A DNA stretch of 64,000 bases, taken from an uncultured Lachnospiraceae bacterium. Its GTDB lineage: Bacteria > Bacillota > Clostridia > Lachnospirales > Lachnospiraceae. The notes under the pieces are model-generated. The model made no database searches, was not told the origin of the DNA, and saw nothing but the letters and a program-made list of their open reading frames with translations. Shown here piece after piece: positions 36,552 to 45,395 of this stretch. Position 1 is the first letter of the stretch. Every line of letters begins with the position of its first letter. The DNA lies in contig CALGVA010000018.1 in assembly GCA_937920345.1 (NCBI GenBank), forward strand, positions 23,974-87,973. The letters are read 5' to 3'. Position numbers and translations under genes: made by a program.

Positions 36552-36580
36552 TTAACAAGGCTTATGATTTATGGTAAAAT
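36552..36580 (+). promoter_or_regulatory. promoter of the lactonase gene
   Basis: TTAACA (36552-36557), 17 bases, TAAAAT (36575-36580) with an upstream TG, reading into the gene at 36623. Confidence 0.6.
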
Positions 36581-36622
36581 CATGCTAGTATTTAGTATTA
36601 TACAGAAAGGCATGGTACGGGT

Positions 36623-37684
36623 ATGAGTCAGGGTAAATACGTGGCATATGTTTCTACTTATACGGTGGGAAAGGAAGATAATTACGGCATCAAAATTTAT
36701 GACGTGGATATAAAGAAAGGCAGAATGACTGAGAAGAACCAGGTGGAGATCACCAATTCTTCCTATATTACGATTTCCCATAACAGCAAGTTCCTGTATT
36801 CGATCACAGACTTCGGCGTGGAGGCTTATAAGATTCTGCCGGGCGGTGATCTGGAAGTGATCAACGAAGGCAGCATCAACGGTATGCGCGGCTGTTATCT
36901 GTCCACGGATTATGAAGACAGGTTTCTCTTTGTGGGCGGTTATCATGACGGTAAGATCACAGTGCTGCGCCTGCGGGAAGACGGCGGGATCGGAGAGATC
37001 ACGGATGAGATTTACCATAAAGGGCTGGGCAGTATTGCAGAGCGGAATTTCAGACCGCATGTCAACTGTGTCAAGATGACGAGAGATAATCATTATCTGT
37101 GTGCGGCGGATCTCGGACTGGATCATGTGAACGTGTACCGGGTGGATCATGTGAACGGCAGACTGAAGCCCATCGACATGATCAGGAGCGAACAGGAGTC
37201 GGCGCCCCGGCATATGAAGTTTTCCAGAGACGGCAGATTTCTTTATATTGTACATGAGTTAAAGAACTATATTGATGTCTATACTTATGAGGAAGTAAAC
37301 GGCAACCCTGAGTTTGAGAAGATCCAGACCATATCCACACTGAATGACTATCATGCGGGCGGTTCTGCGGCCAGTGCGCTGAATATTTCGGAAGACTTTA
37401 AATATATGGTAAGTTCTAATGCAGGCGACAACAGTACAATCATCTATAAGATTGACCAGAAGACCGGCATGCTGGAGAAGATCCTGTGTCTGCCGATCAG
37501 CGGTGATTATCCGAAGGACGCGATCCTTTTCCCGGATAACAAACACCTTGTTTCGCTGAACCATGAGTCCGATACCATGACATTCTTTAACGTGGACTTA
37601 AAGAACGGGCTGCTTGTCATGAACGGTAAGGAGATCAAGGTAAACCAGCCTAACTGTATCATTTTCCATAAAATTGCAGACTGA
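36623..37684 (+). CDS. lactonase family beta-propeller protein (6-phosphogluconolactonase-like)
   Basis: 353 residues, seven-bladed propeller type (PF10282). Start KYVAYVSTYT and repeats such as DRFLFVGGYHDGKITV, HYLCAADLGLDHVNVY, PRHMKFSRDGRFLYIVHEL and NNSTIIYKID are typical. It may hydrolyse 6-phosphogluconolactone or another sugar lactone, but many members are uncharacterised. No signal peptide. A hairpin overlapping the ribosome site of spoIVA lies 18 bases after the stop. Confidence 0.85.
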   Translation: MSQGKYVAYVSTYTVGKEDNYGIKIYDVDIKKGRMTEKNQVEITNSSYITISHNSKFLYSITDFGVEAYKILPGGDLEVINEGSINGMRGCYLSTDYEDRFLFVGGYHDGKITVLRLREDGGIGEITDEIYHKGLGSIAERNFRPHVNCVKMTRDNHYLCAADLGLDHVNVYRVDHVNGRLKPIDMIRSEQESAPRHMKFSRDGRFLYIVHELKNYIDVYTYEEVNGNPEFEKIQTISTLNDYHAGGSAASALNISEDFKYMVSSNAGDNSTIIYKIDQKTGMLEKILCLPISGDYPKDAILFPDNKHLVSLNHESDTMTFFNVDLKNGLLVMNGKEIKVNQPNCIIFHKIAD

Positions 37685-37743
37685 ATAGAATAGACAGGGT
37701 TCCTCCTGCATATACATTTACCAGTATAAGCAGGAGGTTTTTT
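37683..37743 (+). promoter_or_regulatory. terminator-like hairpin containing the spoIVA ribosome site, plus candidate sigma-E promoter
   Basis: CCTCCTGCATATAC (37702-37715) pairs with GTATAAGCAGGAGG (37724-37737) with a single mismatch, followed by TTTTTT (37738-37743): an intrinsic terminator for the lactonase gene. The 3' arm AGGAGG is also the Shine-Dalgarno sequence of spoIVA (ATG 37746), with the U-tract as spacer. ATA (37690-37692), 18 bases, TATACATT (37711-37718) resembles a sigma-E promoter and would start RNA near 37725, omitting the 5' arm. Hairpin is certain; promoter is inference. Confidence 0.65.
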
Positions 37744-37745
37744 AT

Positions 37746-39233
37746 ATGGATTTTTTGCAGAACAGTACATATGACCTGTATAAAGATATACAGCTCCGCA
37801 CAGGAGGGGAGATTTATCTGGGCGTGGTGGGACCGGTCAGGACGGGCAAGTCCACATTTATCAAACGCTTCATGAATCTGCTCGTGCTTCCTTTTATGGA
37901 AGATGAAAATGAGAAGGAGCGGGCGCAGGATGAGATGCCCCAGAGTGCCGGCGGGAAGACGATCACTACTACAGAGCCGAAGTTTATACCGAAAGAGGCG
38001 GCGCATATCAGGCTGGGAACGGATATTGATGTGGATGTGCGGCTGATCGACTGTGTAGGCTATATGGTGGAAGGCGCGTCAGGGCATATGGAAGAGGACA
38101 TGGAGCGTATGGTGAAAACGCCCTGGTCAGTGGATGAGATTCCTTTCACGAAGGCGGCAGAGATCGGTACGAGAAAAGTCATCAAAGACCATTCTACCAT
38201 CGGGATTGTGGTGACCTGTGACGGGTCCTTCGGAGAACTGGGCCGCAATCACTTCCTGGAGGCGGAGGAACGTACCATCAATGAACTGCAGTCTCTGGGC
38301 AAGCCCTTTATCGTGCTGCTCAATTCTGCAAAGCCTTATGCGGAAGAGACGCGGGCACTGGCGGATGAGATCAGCGAGAAATATCAGGTGACCGTAATGC
38401 CGGTAAACTGTGAGCAGCTCAAACGGGAAGATATTAACCATATTATGGAAAATATTCTTTACGAGTTCCCGCTTACCATGATCGAATTTTATATGCCGAA
38501 ATGGGTGGAAATGCTTCCTTACGATCATAAGATGAAACAGGATATTGTGGCACAGATCAAGCAGTTGATGGCTGATTTAAGCAATATCCGTGATATCACC
38601 ACAAACAATTTCATGCCCGAGAGCGAGTATATTAAGAAGTGCAAGCTGGACGGCATCAACATGTCCGACGGCAGCGTGCGGGTGATTCTGGATGTAGACG
38701 ACGCTTATTACTATGAGATGATCAGTGAACTTGTGGGTGAAAATATCGGCAGTGAGTATCAGATGCTTGCCACCTTGAAGGAAATGGCGAAGATGAAGCG
38801 CGAGTATGTGAAGGTGCTGCATGCGCTGGATGCTGTGCGGTACAAAGGCTACGGTGTGGTGATGCCGGACCGTGAGGAGATCATGTTAGAGAAGCCTGAA
38901 CTGATCAGACAGGGTAACAAGTTCGGCGTGAAGATCAAGGCGGAAAGCCCCAGCATTCATATGATTAAGGCAAGCATTGAGACGGAGATCGCGCCCATTG
39001 TAGGTACGGAGGAACAGGCAAGGGATCTGATCCAGTTTATTTCCGATACGGGAACGAGCGAGGAGGGAATCTGGGAGACCAACATCTTCGGCAAGACCGT
39101 GGAACAGCTTGTGAATGACGGTATTACGGGCAAGATCTCCATGATCAACGAGGAGAGCCAGGCGAAACTGCAGGAGACCATGCAGAAGATCGTCAATGAC
39201 AGTAACGGCGGGATGGTTTGTATTATTATCTGA
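37746..39233 (+). CDS. spoIVA: stage IV sporulation protein A
   Basis: 495 residues. SpoIVA is the ATPase that polymerises on the outer forespore membrane as base of the spore coat, made in the mother cell under sigma-E. The TRAFAC-class P-loop GPVRTGKST is at residues 29-37, with IDCVGYMV as Walker B region. The C-terminal end GGMVCIII is the conserved tail for SpoVM contact. Length equals that of B. subtilis SpoIVA. Its ribosome site lies inside a terminator-like hairpin. Confidence 0.97.
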   Translation: MDFLQNSTYDLYKDIQLRTGGEIYLGVVGPVRTGKSTFIKRFMNLLVLPFMEDENEKERAQDEMPQSAGGKTITTTEPKFIPKEAAHIRLGTDIDVDVRLIDCVGYMVEGASGHMEEDMERMVKTPWSVDEIPFTKAAEIGTRKVIKDHSTIGIVVTCDGSFGELGRNHFLEAEERTINELQSLGKPFIVLLNSAKPYAEETRALADEISEKYQVTVMPVNCEQLKREDINHIMENILYEFPLTMIEFYMPKWVEMLPYDHKMKQDIVAQIKQLMADLSNIRDITTNNFMPESEYIKKCKLDGINMSDGSVRVILDVDDAYYYEMISELVGENIGSEYQMLATLKEMAKMKREYVKVLHALDAVRYKGYGVVMPDREEIMLEKPELIRQGNKFGVKIKAESPSIHMIKASIETEIAPIVGTEEQARDLIQFISDTGTSEEGIWETNIFGKTVEQLVNDGITGKISMINEESQAKLQETMQKIVNDSNGGMVCIII

Positions 39234-39286
39234 GATGTGCAGCAGGTTCCTTTTTTCATGGATATGGAGAAAAGTTTGCGTTGCGG

Positions 39287-39320
39287 GCAGGGTGCGTAGA
39301 ATTGTTTCTATGTGCCCTGC
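39287..39320 (+). terminator. terminator-like hairpin after spoIVA
   Basis: GCAGGGTGCGTAGAA pairs with TTCTATGTGCCCTGC over 15 bp (three G-U pairs) around a TTGT loop. The following U-tract is weak (TTTGCC). It sits 54 bases after the spoIVA stop. Confidence 0.55.
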
Positions 39321-39353
39321 TTTGCCTGTAATTGATACAAAGGGTGTTTATTG

Positions 39354-39399
39354 GTAACAGTTCAGCCCGGCATGATTCCGTGAGTTGTGCAGCAGGTGT
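39354..39399 (+). repeat. partial copy of a dispersed TAACAGTTCAGCC repeat
   Basis: GTAACAGTTCAGCC (starting 39354), then a related ATTCCGTGAGT and TGAGTTGTG, matches the left part of the inverted-repeat element at 61565-61706. The right arm is missing here. The remaining 100 bases to punA show nothing recognisable. Confidence 0.6.
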
Positions 39400-39503
39400 G
39401 GAAATGCCTTGAGTTTCTGACATGGCAATGTTATGATAAGCTCGTGAGGCAATTTTGATGACCAGACATGAGAAATAAAATATAAGAAAGGCGGTATCAA
39501 CAC

Positions 39504-40337
39504 ATGAACCCTGTATATGAGAAACTTTTAAAATGCTTTGAATGCTACAAATCCAAAATTGATTTTGAGCCAAAAGTGGCGATCGTACTCGGCTCCGGGC
39601 TGGGTAATTTTGCGAAGACCGTAGACGTGAAGGCGGAGCTCCCCTACAGTGAGATCGAGGGCTTCCCTGTCTCTACTGTTCCGGGACATGCCGGTAAATT
39701 TATTTTTGGATATATTAACGAAGTGCCTGTTGTTCTGATGCAGGGGCGTGTGCATTATTATGAAGGGTATCCGATCACAGATGTGGTGCTGCCTGCCCGC
39801 CTGATGAAGATGATGGGTGCAAAGATTCTGTTCCTGACCAATGCTTCGGGCGGAATCAATCCGGCATTCCACGCGGGCAGTCTGATGCTGATTCAGGATC
39901 ATGTTTCGATCTATGCGCCGAATCCGCTGATCGGCCCGAACATTGACGAGCTGGGCACCAGATTTCCCGATATGTCCCATGTATATGACGAAGACCTGCA
40001 GGAGATCATCAGAGGAACGGCGAAGGATAACGATATCGAGTTGTTTGAGGGCGTTTATGCACAGCTTACCGGACCTTCTTTTGAATCGCCCGCGGAAATT
40101 CAGCTGTTACATAAGCTGGGCGTGAGTGCGGTAGGCATGAGTACAGTGGTGGAAGCGATCGCGGCGAACCATATGGGTATGAAGATCTGTGGTGTCTCCT
40201 GTGTCAGCAATCTGGCGGCAGGCATGAACAGCGCGCCGCTGACGCATGAAGAAGTGCAGGAGGCAGCCAACGCGGTGGCGCCTAAATTTGAGAAGCTTCT
40301 GACGGAATCTGTCACGAAGTTCAAGGCATATATCTGA
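39504..40337 (+). CDS. punA: purine-nucleoside phosphorylase (inosine/guanosine type)
   Basis: 277 residues of the trimeric PNP family. VLGSGLGNFA (phosphate loop), VPGHAGKF, GRVHYYEGY, TNASGGINP and GPSFESPAEI are the family signatures; S and H in these bind phosphate and N in the base-contact region is in VSCVSNLAAG. It splits inosine, guanosine and deoxy forms to base plus ribose-1-phosphate. It heads a nucleoside-salvage group with cdd and an MTA/SAH deaminase. Confidence 0.94.
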   Translation: MNPVYEKLLKCFECYKSKIDFEPKVAIVLGSGLGNFAKTVDVKAELPYSEIEGFPVSTVPGHAGKFIFGYINEVPVVLMQGRVHYYEGYPITDVVLPARLMKMMGAKILFLTNASGGINPAFHAGSLMLIQDHVSIYAPNPLIGPNIDELGTRFPDMSHVYDEDLQEIIRGTAKDNDIELFEGVYAQLTGPSFESPAEIQLLHKLGVSAVGMSTVVEAIAANHMGMKICGVSCVSNLAAGMNSAPLTHEEVQEAANAVAPKFEKLLTESVTKFKAYI

Positions 40338-40371
40338 GGCAAAAGAAATGCTTAGAGGAGCAATCACCAAT

Positions 40372-40788
40372 ATGGAATATATACAGGATCTGATCACGGC
40401 AGCGATACAGGCAAGGAGAAATGCCTATACGCCTTATTCACATTACCAGGTCGGCGCGGCGCTTCTGACCGGCGACGGGCGGATCGTTACGGGCTGCAAT
40501 ATCGAGAACGCGGCGTACGGACCGACGAACTGTGCCGAGCGGACGGCTTTCTTTAAGGCAGTCAGTGAGGGAATCAGAATGTTTCGGGCGATCGCCATCG
40601 TCGGCAGTCCGGAGGGAGAGGCATTGACGCAGTACGCCTACCCCTGCGGTGTATGCAGACAGGTGATGATGGAGTTCTGCAGACCGGCGGATTTTCAGAT
40701 CATTGTGGCGAAGTCGGTGGAGGATTATAAAATCATGACACTGGAAGCATTATTACCGGAAGGATTCGGACCGGAGAATCTTAAATAG
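40372..40788 (+). CDS. cdd: cytidine deaminase
   Basis: 138 residues from ATG 40372 (GAGGAG upstream), matching the usual 130-140; an in-frame ATG at 40348 would add eight residues. Zinc ligands are C54, C92 and C95, with catalytic E56 in NCAERTA and PCGVC. It deaminates cytidine and deoxycytidine in pyrimidine salvage. It follows punA closely and precedes the deaminase gene by 30 bases, so one operon is likely. Confidence 0.94.
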   Translation: MEYIQDLITAAIQARRNAYTPYSHYQVGAALLTGDGRIVTGCNIENAAYGPTNCAERTAFFKAVSEGIRMFRAIAIVGSPEGEALTQYAYPCGVCRQVMMEFCRPADFQIIVAKSVEDYKIMTLEALLPEGFGPENLK

Positions 40789-40818
40789 AAAATAAGAAAC
40801 AGAAAGGCGCAAATAAAC

Positions 40819-42123
40819 ATGAATTACAGATTCTATAATGCACGCATATTAACCATGTTAAGCCCGGATGTCTTTACGGGTGAACTCTGGGTACAGAACG
40901 GCCGCATCCTCTATGTGGGCGACGGGCGTGACGTGGACGCGGTTTATCAGAAACTAAATCTTGGGAGTATCATATGGGATCGGGAGATCGACTGCGAGGG
41001 CAATCTTCTGATGCCGGGCTTTAAGAATGCCCATACCCATTCCGGTATGACCCTGCTTCGCTCTTATGCGGACGATCTGCCGCTCCACGAGTGGCTCACG
41101 AAGCAGGTTTTTCCGATCGAGGCGAAGATGGACGGGGAGATGATCTATCATCTGACGAAGCTGGCGGTTCTGGAATATCTGACCAGCGGCGTGACGGCGG
41201 TCTTCGATATGTATCTGACCCCCGAAACAACCGCGCGGGCCTGTGTGGACATGGGAATGCGCTGTGTGCAGGTGAGCGGCATGAGCGGGCAGGATCACTT
41301 TGAGGAGTCGCTTAAGAAAACGGAAGAATATTATCAGAGATTTAACCATGACGATCCACTGCTCAGTTATTTTATCGGGTTCCATGCGGAATATACGTGT
41401 TCACGGGCGTTATTGGAGAGCGTAGCGGCGCTGGCGCACAAATATCAGGCGCCGGTCTATACCCATCTGGCGGAGACGAAGGCCGAGGTGGACGGTTGTC
41501 TGGAACGTCACGGCATGACGCCTGCAAAGCTGTTTGATTCGCTGGGAATCTTTGATTATGGCGGCGGCGGTTATCACTGTGTCTGGATGAATGATGGGGA
41601 CATGGAGATCTTCCGTAAACGCGGTTTGAGCGTTGTGACCAATCCGGGTTCCAACACCAAACTTGCCAGCGGGATCGCACCGGTTTCGGAATATCTGGCC
41701 AAGGGCATCAATGTGGCGATCGGAACGGACGGACCGGCCAGCAATAACTGTCTGGACATGTTCCGCGAGATGTTCCTGGTGACGGGGCTTGCCAAGCTGC
41801 GTCAGCAGGATGCGGCGGCGGTCGATGCATGGGAAGTGTTGAAGATGGCGACGGTCAACGGCTCTGCGGCAATGAATCTTCCGGATACGGATGTGCTGGC
41901 GGAGGGAAAGCTGGCTGATCTTATTATGATCGATCTGCATCAGCCAAATATGCAGCCGATCAACAATATCCCTAAGAACCTCGTCTACAGCGGCAGCAAG
42001 CAGAACGTGAAGATGACGATGATCCAGGGGAAGATTCTCTATGAAAACGGGAAATTTTCTGACGCGTACGATGTGGAAGTGATCTATAGAAAGGCAAATG
42101 AGATTATAAACAGCCTTAGATAA
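40819..42123 (+). CDS. mtaD: 5-methylthioadenosine/S-adenosylhomocysteine deaminase family amidohydrolase
   Basis: 434 residues of the TRZ/ATZ amidohydrolase type. H72 and H74 in NAHTHSGM bind the metal; HLAETKAEV, FHAEYTCSRALL and AIGTDGPASNN supply the other ligands. The family deaminates adenosine derivatives such as SAH, MTA or adenosine. Its position after punA and cdd supports nucleoside salvage. The substrate preference within the family cannot be seen, so the symbol is tentative. Confidence 0.85.
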   Translation: MNYRFYNARILTMLSPDVFTGELWVQNGRILYVGDGRDVDAVYQKLNLGSIIWDREIDCEGNLLMPGFKNAHTHSGMTLLRSYADDLPLHEWLTKQVFPIEAKMDGEMIYHLTKLAVLEYLTSGVTAVFDMYLTPETTARACVDMGMRCVQVSGMSGQDHFEESLKKTEEYYQRFNHDDPLLSYFIGFHAEYTCSRALLESVAALAHKYQAPVYTHLAETKAEVDGCLERHGMTPAKLFDSLGIFDYGGGGYHCVWMNDGDMEIFRKRGLSVVTNPGSNTKLASGIAPVSEYLAKGINVAIGTDGPASNNCLDMFREMFLVTGLAKLRQQDAAAVDAWEVLKMATVNGSAAMNLPDTDVLAEGKLADLIMIDLHQPNMQPINNIPKNLVYSGSKQNVKMTMIQGKILYENGKFSDAYDVEVIYRKANEIINSLR

Positions 42124-42169
42124 TAGATCGGGAAATGTGCATAAAATCCAGTGACAGAAAGAAGACATT

Positions 42170-43867
42170 ATGGAATATATAGTACTTGCAGGCGCGATTG
42201 TGCTGCTCATTGTACTGCTCATGGGAAGTGAGTACGTAAGCGGCAGAAAATACCAGAAGAATTATCTGGAGAAGATTTATCAGAGTTACGGGGCGGTTCC
42301 CGAGAGAGAATATAAAGAGGGAGAGATGGAACATATCAGGATGTACTATCTCAAACATCAATCGGAGCAGGAAATTGACGATATTACATGGAATGACCTG
42401 AATATGGATCATATTTATCGTACAATCAATGCATCCTGCAGTGCGGCGGGGGACGAATATCTTTACTACAGGCTGCGCACGCCGATTTATGACGAGGCGC
42501 AGATGCAGCATGACGAGGCGCAGATCACTTTTTTTATGGAACATGCCAAAGAACGGCATAGTGTGCAGCGAATCCTTCTCGGTTTAGGCAGGATGGGGAA
42601 ATATTCGATCTACGAATATCTGGACAATCTGGATACGCTGGGTGAGCGCAGGAACATCAGATATGTATGGGGGAATCTGCTGCTCCTTGTCAGTGTGGCA
42701 GCCATGTTTGTATCGCTTCCGGTCGGTATTGTGGCGCTTATGGCAGTGCTTTGCCATAATTTTGTCGGATATTTCAGGGAATACAAGCAGATCGAACCTT
42801 ATATTACAAGTTTCCGGTATATCAGCAGACTTCTGGACAGTGCGGATCAGCTGGGACGGGCGAAGATTGCCGGTATGGAGCACGAGCAGGAACGCCTGCG
42901 GGAATGTCACAGGCAGATGAAAGGGTTTATCCGGAATGCTTATCTGATCGTTTTTACAGATAAGGGGAACGGGAATCCGCTGGGCGTTGTGCTGGACTAT
43001 CTGCGCATGATTTTCTATCTGGACTTGATACAGTTTAACAACGCGCTCCGCGCCGTGCGGGGACATCTGGATGAAATTGATGAGATGATTACGATCATGG
43101 GGCAGATAGAGACAGCGGTCGTGATCGGTTCCTACAGAAACAGTCTGCAGGGCGGTTACTGTATACCGGTCATACATTATGAGCAGGATGCCGACAGGCG
43201 GATGACGCTGGAGCAGATTTATCATCCACTGCTTTCTGATCCGGTGAAAAATTCAATCTCGGTGCAGAGAGGGGTGCTTTTGACCGGATCGAATGCATCC
43301 GGTAAATCCACTTTCCTGCGGGCAGTGGCAGTAAATGCGGTTCTGGCGCAGACGATCCACACCTGCCTTGCCGGGCGCTATGAGGCACCGGTGCTTCGAA
43401 TCTATTCTTCCATGGCGCTTAGGGATGATCTGCTCAGCGGACAGAGCTATTATATGGTAGAAATCAAGTCCATTAAGCGTATTTTGGATCAGGTGAAACT
43501 GGCGGAACAGGAACACCGCCATGTGCTGTGTTTTGTGGACGAAGTGCTTCGGGGAACCAATACGGTGGAGCGGATTGCCGCTTCCACGCAGATTATGAGG
43601 ATGCTGGCGGCGGACTATGCGTTTTGTTTTGCGGCAACACATGACCTGGAACTGACGAAACTGCTTGAGCAGACATATGACAACTACCATTTTGAGGAAC
43701 GCATCGAGGAAGATGATATTTTCTTTCTGTATAAACTGCTGCAGGGACCGGCAACCACCAGAAACGCCATTGCACTGCTTAAGATGCTGAACTATGATGA
43801 GCGGATCATAGCGGAAGCAGAAGCTATGGCGGAGAGATTTCTTGAGGACGGCAGCTGGATCATATGA
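42170..43867 (+). CDS. membrane-anchored MutS-like ATPase
   Basis: 565 residues. An N-terminal membrane segment (about 3-19) and two more hydrophobic stretches (about 165-200) precede a region similar to the MutS core (clamp/lever helices) and then the MutS ATPase: Walker A TGSNASGKST (about 375), LSGQSYYMVEIKSI, Walker B LCFVDEVLRGTN and FAATHDLEL. The mismatch-recognition domain is absent. Such MutS-related membrane proteins are common in Clostridia but their role is unknown. Not an obvious mismatch-repair enzyme. Confidence 0.85.
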   Translation: MEYIVLAGAIVLLIVLLMGSEYVSGRKYQKNYLEKIYQSYGAVPEREYKEGEMEHIRMYYLKHQSEQEIDDITWNDLNMDHIYRTINASCSAAGDEYLYYRLRTPIYDEAQMQHDEAQITFFMEHAKERHSVQRILLGLGRMGKYSIYEYLDNLDTLGERRNIRYVWGNLLLLVSVAAMFVSLPVGIVALMAVLCHNFVGYFREYKQIEPYITSFRYISRLLDSADQLGRAKIAGMEHEQERLRECHRQMKGFIRNAYLIVFTDKGNGNPLGVVLDYLRMIFYLDLIQFNNALRAVRGHLDEIDEMITIMGQIETAVVIGSYRNSLQGGYCIPVIHYEQDADRRMTLEQIYHPLLSDPVKNSISVQRGVLLTGSNASGKSTFLRAVAVNAVLAQTIHTCLAGRYEAPVLRIYSSMALRDDLLSGQSYYMVEIKSIKRILDQVKLAEQEHRHVLCFVDEVLRGTNTVERIAASTQIMRMLAADYAFCFAATHDLELTKLLEQTYDNYHFEERIEEDDIFFLYKLLQGPATTRNAIALLKMLNYDERIIAEAEAMAERFLEDGSWII

Positions 43868-43900
43868 CGGTGAAGCCGGGTTGACAGGCTGTGGAAAGGC

Positions 43901-44383
43901 ATGGTTTTAATTATGAAAGTAACGATTTACACGGACGGCGCTGCGCGGGGAAATCCGGAAGGCCCGGGCGGTTATGGAACGGTTCTGCAATATATTGACG
44001 GGAAAGGAATGCTGCATGAGAGGGAGTATTCCGCCGGTTATAAGAAAACGACGAACAACCGCATGGAACTGATGGCGGTAATTATTGGTCTGGAGGCTCT
44101 GACGAAACCCTGTGAGGTGATTCTGGTTTCGGATTCCAAATATGTGACGGATGCGTTTAATCAGCATTGGGTGGAAGGATGGCTTAAGAAGAACTGGAAG
44201 ACGGCAGGAAACAAGCCGGTCAAGAATGTAGATTTGTGGCAGCGTCTTCTGCGGGCGAAAGAACCGCATCGGGTGACGTTCCGGTGGGTGAAGGGACATG
44301 ACGGACACCCGGAGAATGAGCGATGCGATAAACTGGCTACGACAGCAGCGGATGGCACAGACTTACTTGACGATAACTTCTGA
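43901..44383 (+). CDS. rnhA: ribonuclease HI
   Basis: 160 residues. The fold and acidic site are clear: IYTDGAARGNP (first Asp), NNRMELMAVI (Glu), VSDSKYV (Asp) and ENERCDKLA (Asp), plus the HxxHPENE-type loop GHDGHPENE. It degrades RNA in RNA-DNA hybrids. The ATG at 43913 is an alternative start; neither has a strong ribosome site, so I keep 43901. It lies 33 bases after the MutS-like gene. Confidence 0.94.
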   Translation: MVLIMKVTIYTDGAARGNPEGPGGYGTVLQYIDGKGMLHEREYSAGYKKTTNNRMELMAVIIGLEALTKPCEVILVSDSKYVTDAFNQHWVEGWLKKNWKTAGNKPVKNVDLWQRLLRAKEPHRVTFRWVKGHDGHPENERCDKLATTAADGTDLLDDNF

Positions 44384-44430
44384 TTGGTGGTATCATAGGT
44401 TTAGCTGATTATGCGAAAGGATGAGGACAG

Positions 44431-44610
44431 ATGACAAATTTGATTTTATTTGTAAATGCATTTTTATCTTACCTGTTGATTTTTGTATTGATTATCGCGC
44501 TTGTGATCGTTGCGTGTATCATCGGCGTGAAGTGGAGGAAAAGCAAAGATGCCAAGAATGCGGCAGCTGCGGAGCAGACCGAAGCGGCCGGCGGTAATAC
44601 GGCGGTATAG
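44431..44610 (+). CDS. small single-span membrane protein
   Basis: 59 residues: a short N-terminus, one strong hydrophobic helix (about 4-33, rich in Ile/Leu/Val/Phe), a KWRKSK basic stop-transfer stretch and an Ala/Glu-rich tail. GAGG lies upstream of the ATG, and the gene fits neatly between rnhA and the HAD gene. I do not recognise it. The positive-inside rule places the tail in the cytoplasm. Confidence 0.7.
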   Translation: MTNLILFVNAFLSYLLIFVLIIALVIVACIIGVKWRKSKDAKNAAAAEQTEAAGGNTAV

Positions 44611-44690
44611 GGATGTGATAGGCGGAGTGAGGAAGGGTGTTCATGACAGAACACCTTTTTACTGTTTCTATGCTGATATAAGGAGTCAGG

Positions 44691-45395
44691 ATGAAAAAAT
44701 ATACGACAATATTCTGGGATCTGGATCAGACACTCTTGAATTTTGATCTTTCGATGGACTATGCCCTGCGGGCTGTATTCGGACAGTACGGGCTGGAGAT
44801 CAATGATGAGATTGCAGCGAGGTATGAGGTAATCAACAGAGGTTATTGGAACCGGCTGGAACTGGGAGAGATTACGAAGGAAGAGTTAAAGAGTGGAAGA
44901 TTCCGCACATTGTTTGAAGAATTGGGTATTAAACATATTGTACCGGAAGAGATGGCTGTGGATTACCAGAGGGAACTGGGGAGTGTTTTCTTCTATATGG
45001 ACGGCGCGAAGGAGCTGGTTACAAGGCTTCGTGCGGAGGGGTACAGACAGTATGTGGTCACCAACGGCGTCAGTGCGACGCAGGAGAATAAGATGAGGCT
45101 GTCCGGACTGGATCAGATCATGGACGGCGTTTTTGTGTCCGAACTGATGGGGTATCCCAAGCCGAGGAAGGAGTACTTCGACGCATGTTTTGCACGCCTG
45201 CCGGATGTGCTGCGGGAGGAATGCATCCTGGTAGGAGATTCCCTGACCAGCGATATGCGCGGGGCGGGCAATGCCGGAATTGCGGCCTGCTGGTTTAACC
45301 CTGAAGGCAGGGAGAAGGATACGGATGTACATACGGACTATGAGATACACCGGCTGGACGAACTGTTGGCGATACTCAGACAGGAGCGTGCGTGA
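44691..45395 (+). CDS. HAD-family phosphatase, YjjG/YfnB-like pyrimidine nucleotidase
   Basis: 234 residues. The nucleophile motif is D10-L-D12-Q-T, followed by a helical cap domain, VTNGVS (motif II), KPRKEYF (motif III lysine) and VGDSLTSDMRGA (motif IV). The YjjG group removes phosphate from non-canonical or surplus nucleoside monophosphates. AGGAGTC precedes the ATG. The stop codon overlaps the start of the WYL regulator by one base (TGATG). Confidence 0.88.
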   Translation: MKKYTTIFWDLDQTLLNFDLSMDYALRAVFGQYGLEINDEIAARYEVINRGYWNRLELGEITKEELKSGRFRTLFEELGIKHIVPEEMAVDYQRELGSVFFYMDGAKELVTRLRAEGYRQYVVTNGVSATQENKMRLSGLDQIMDGVFVSELMGYPKPRKEYFDACFARLPDVLREECILVGDSLTSDMRGAGNAGIAACWFNPEGREKDTDVHTDYEIHRLDELLAILRQERA

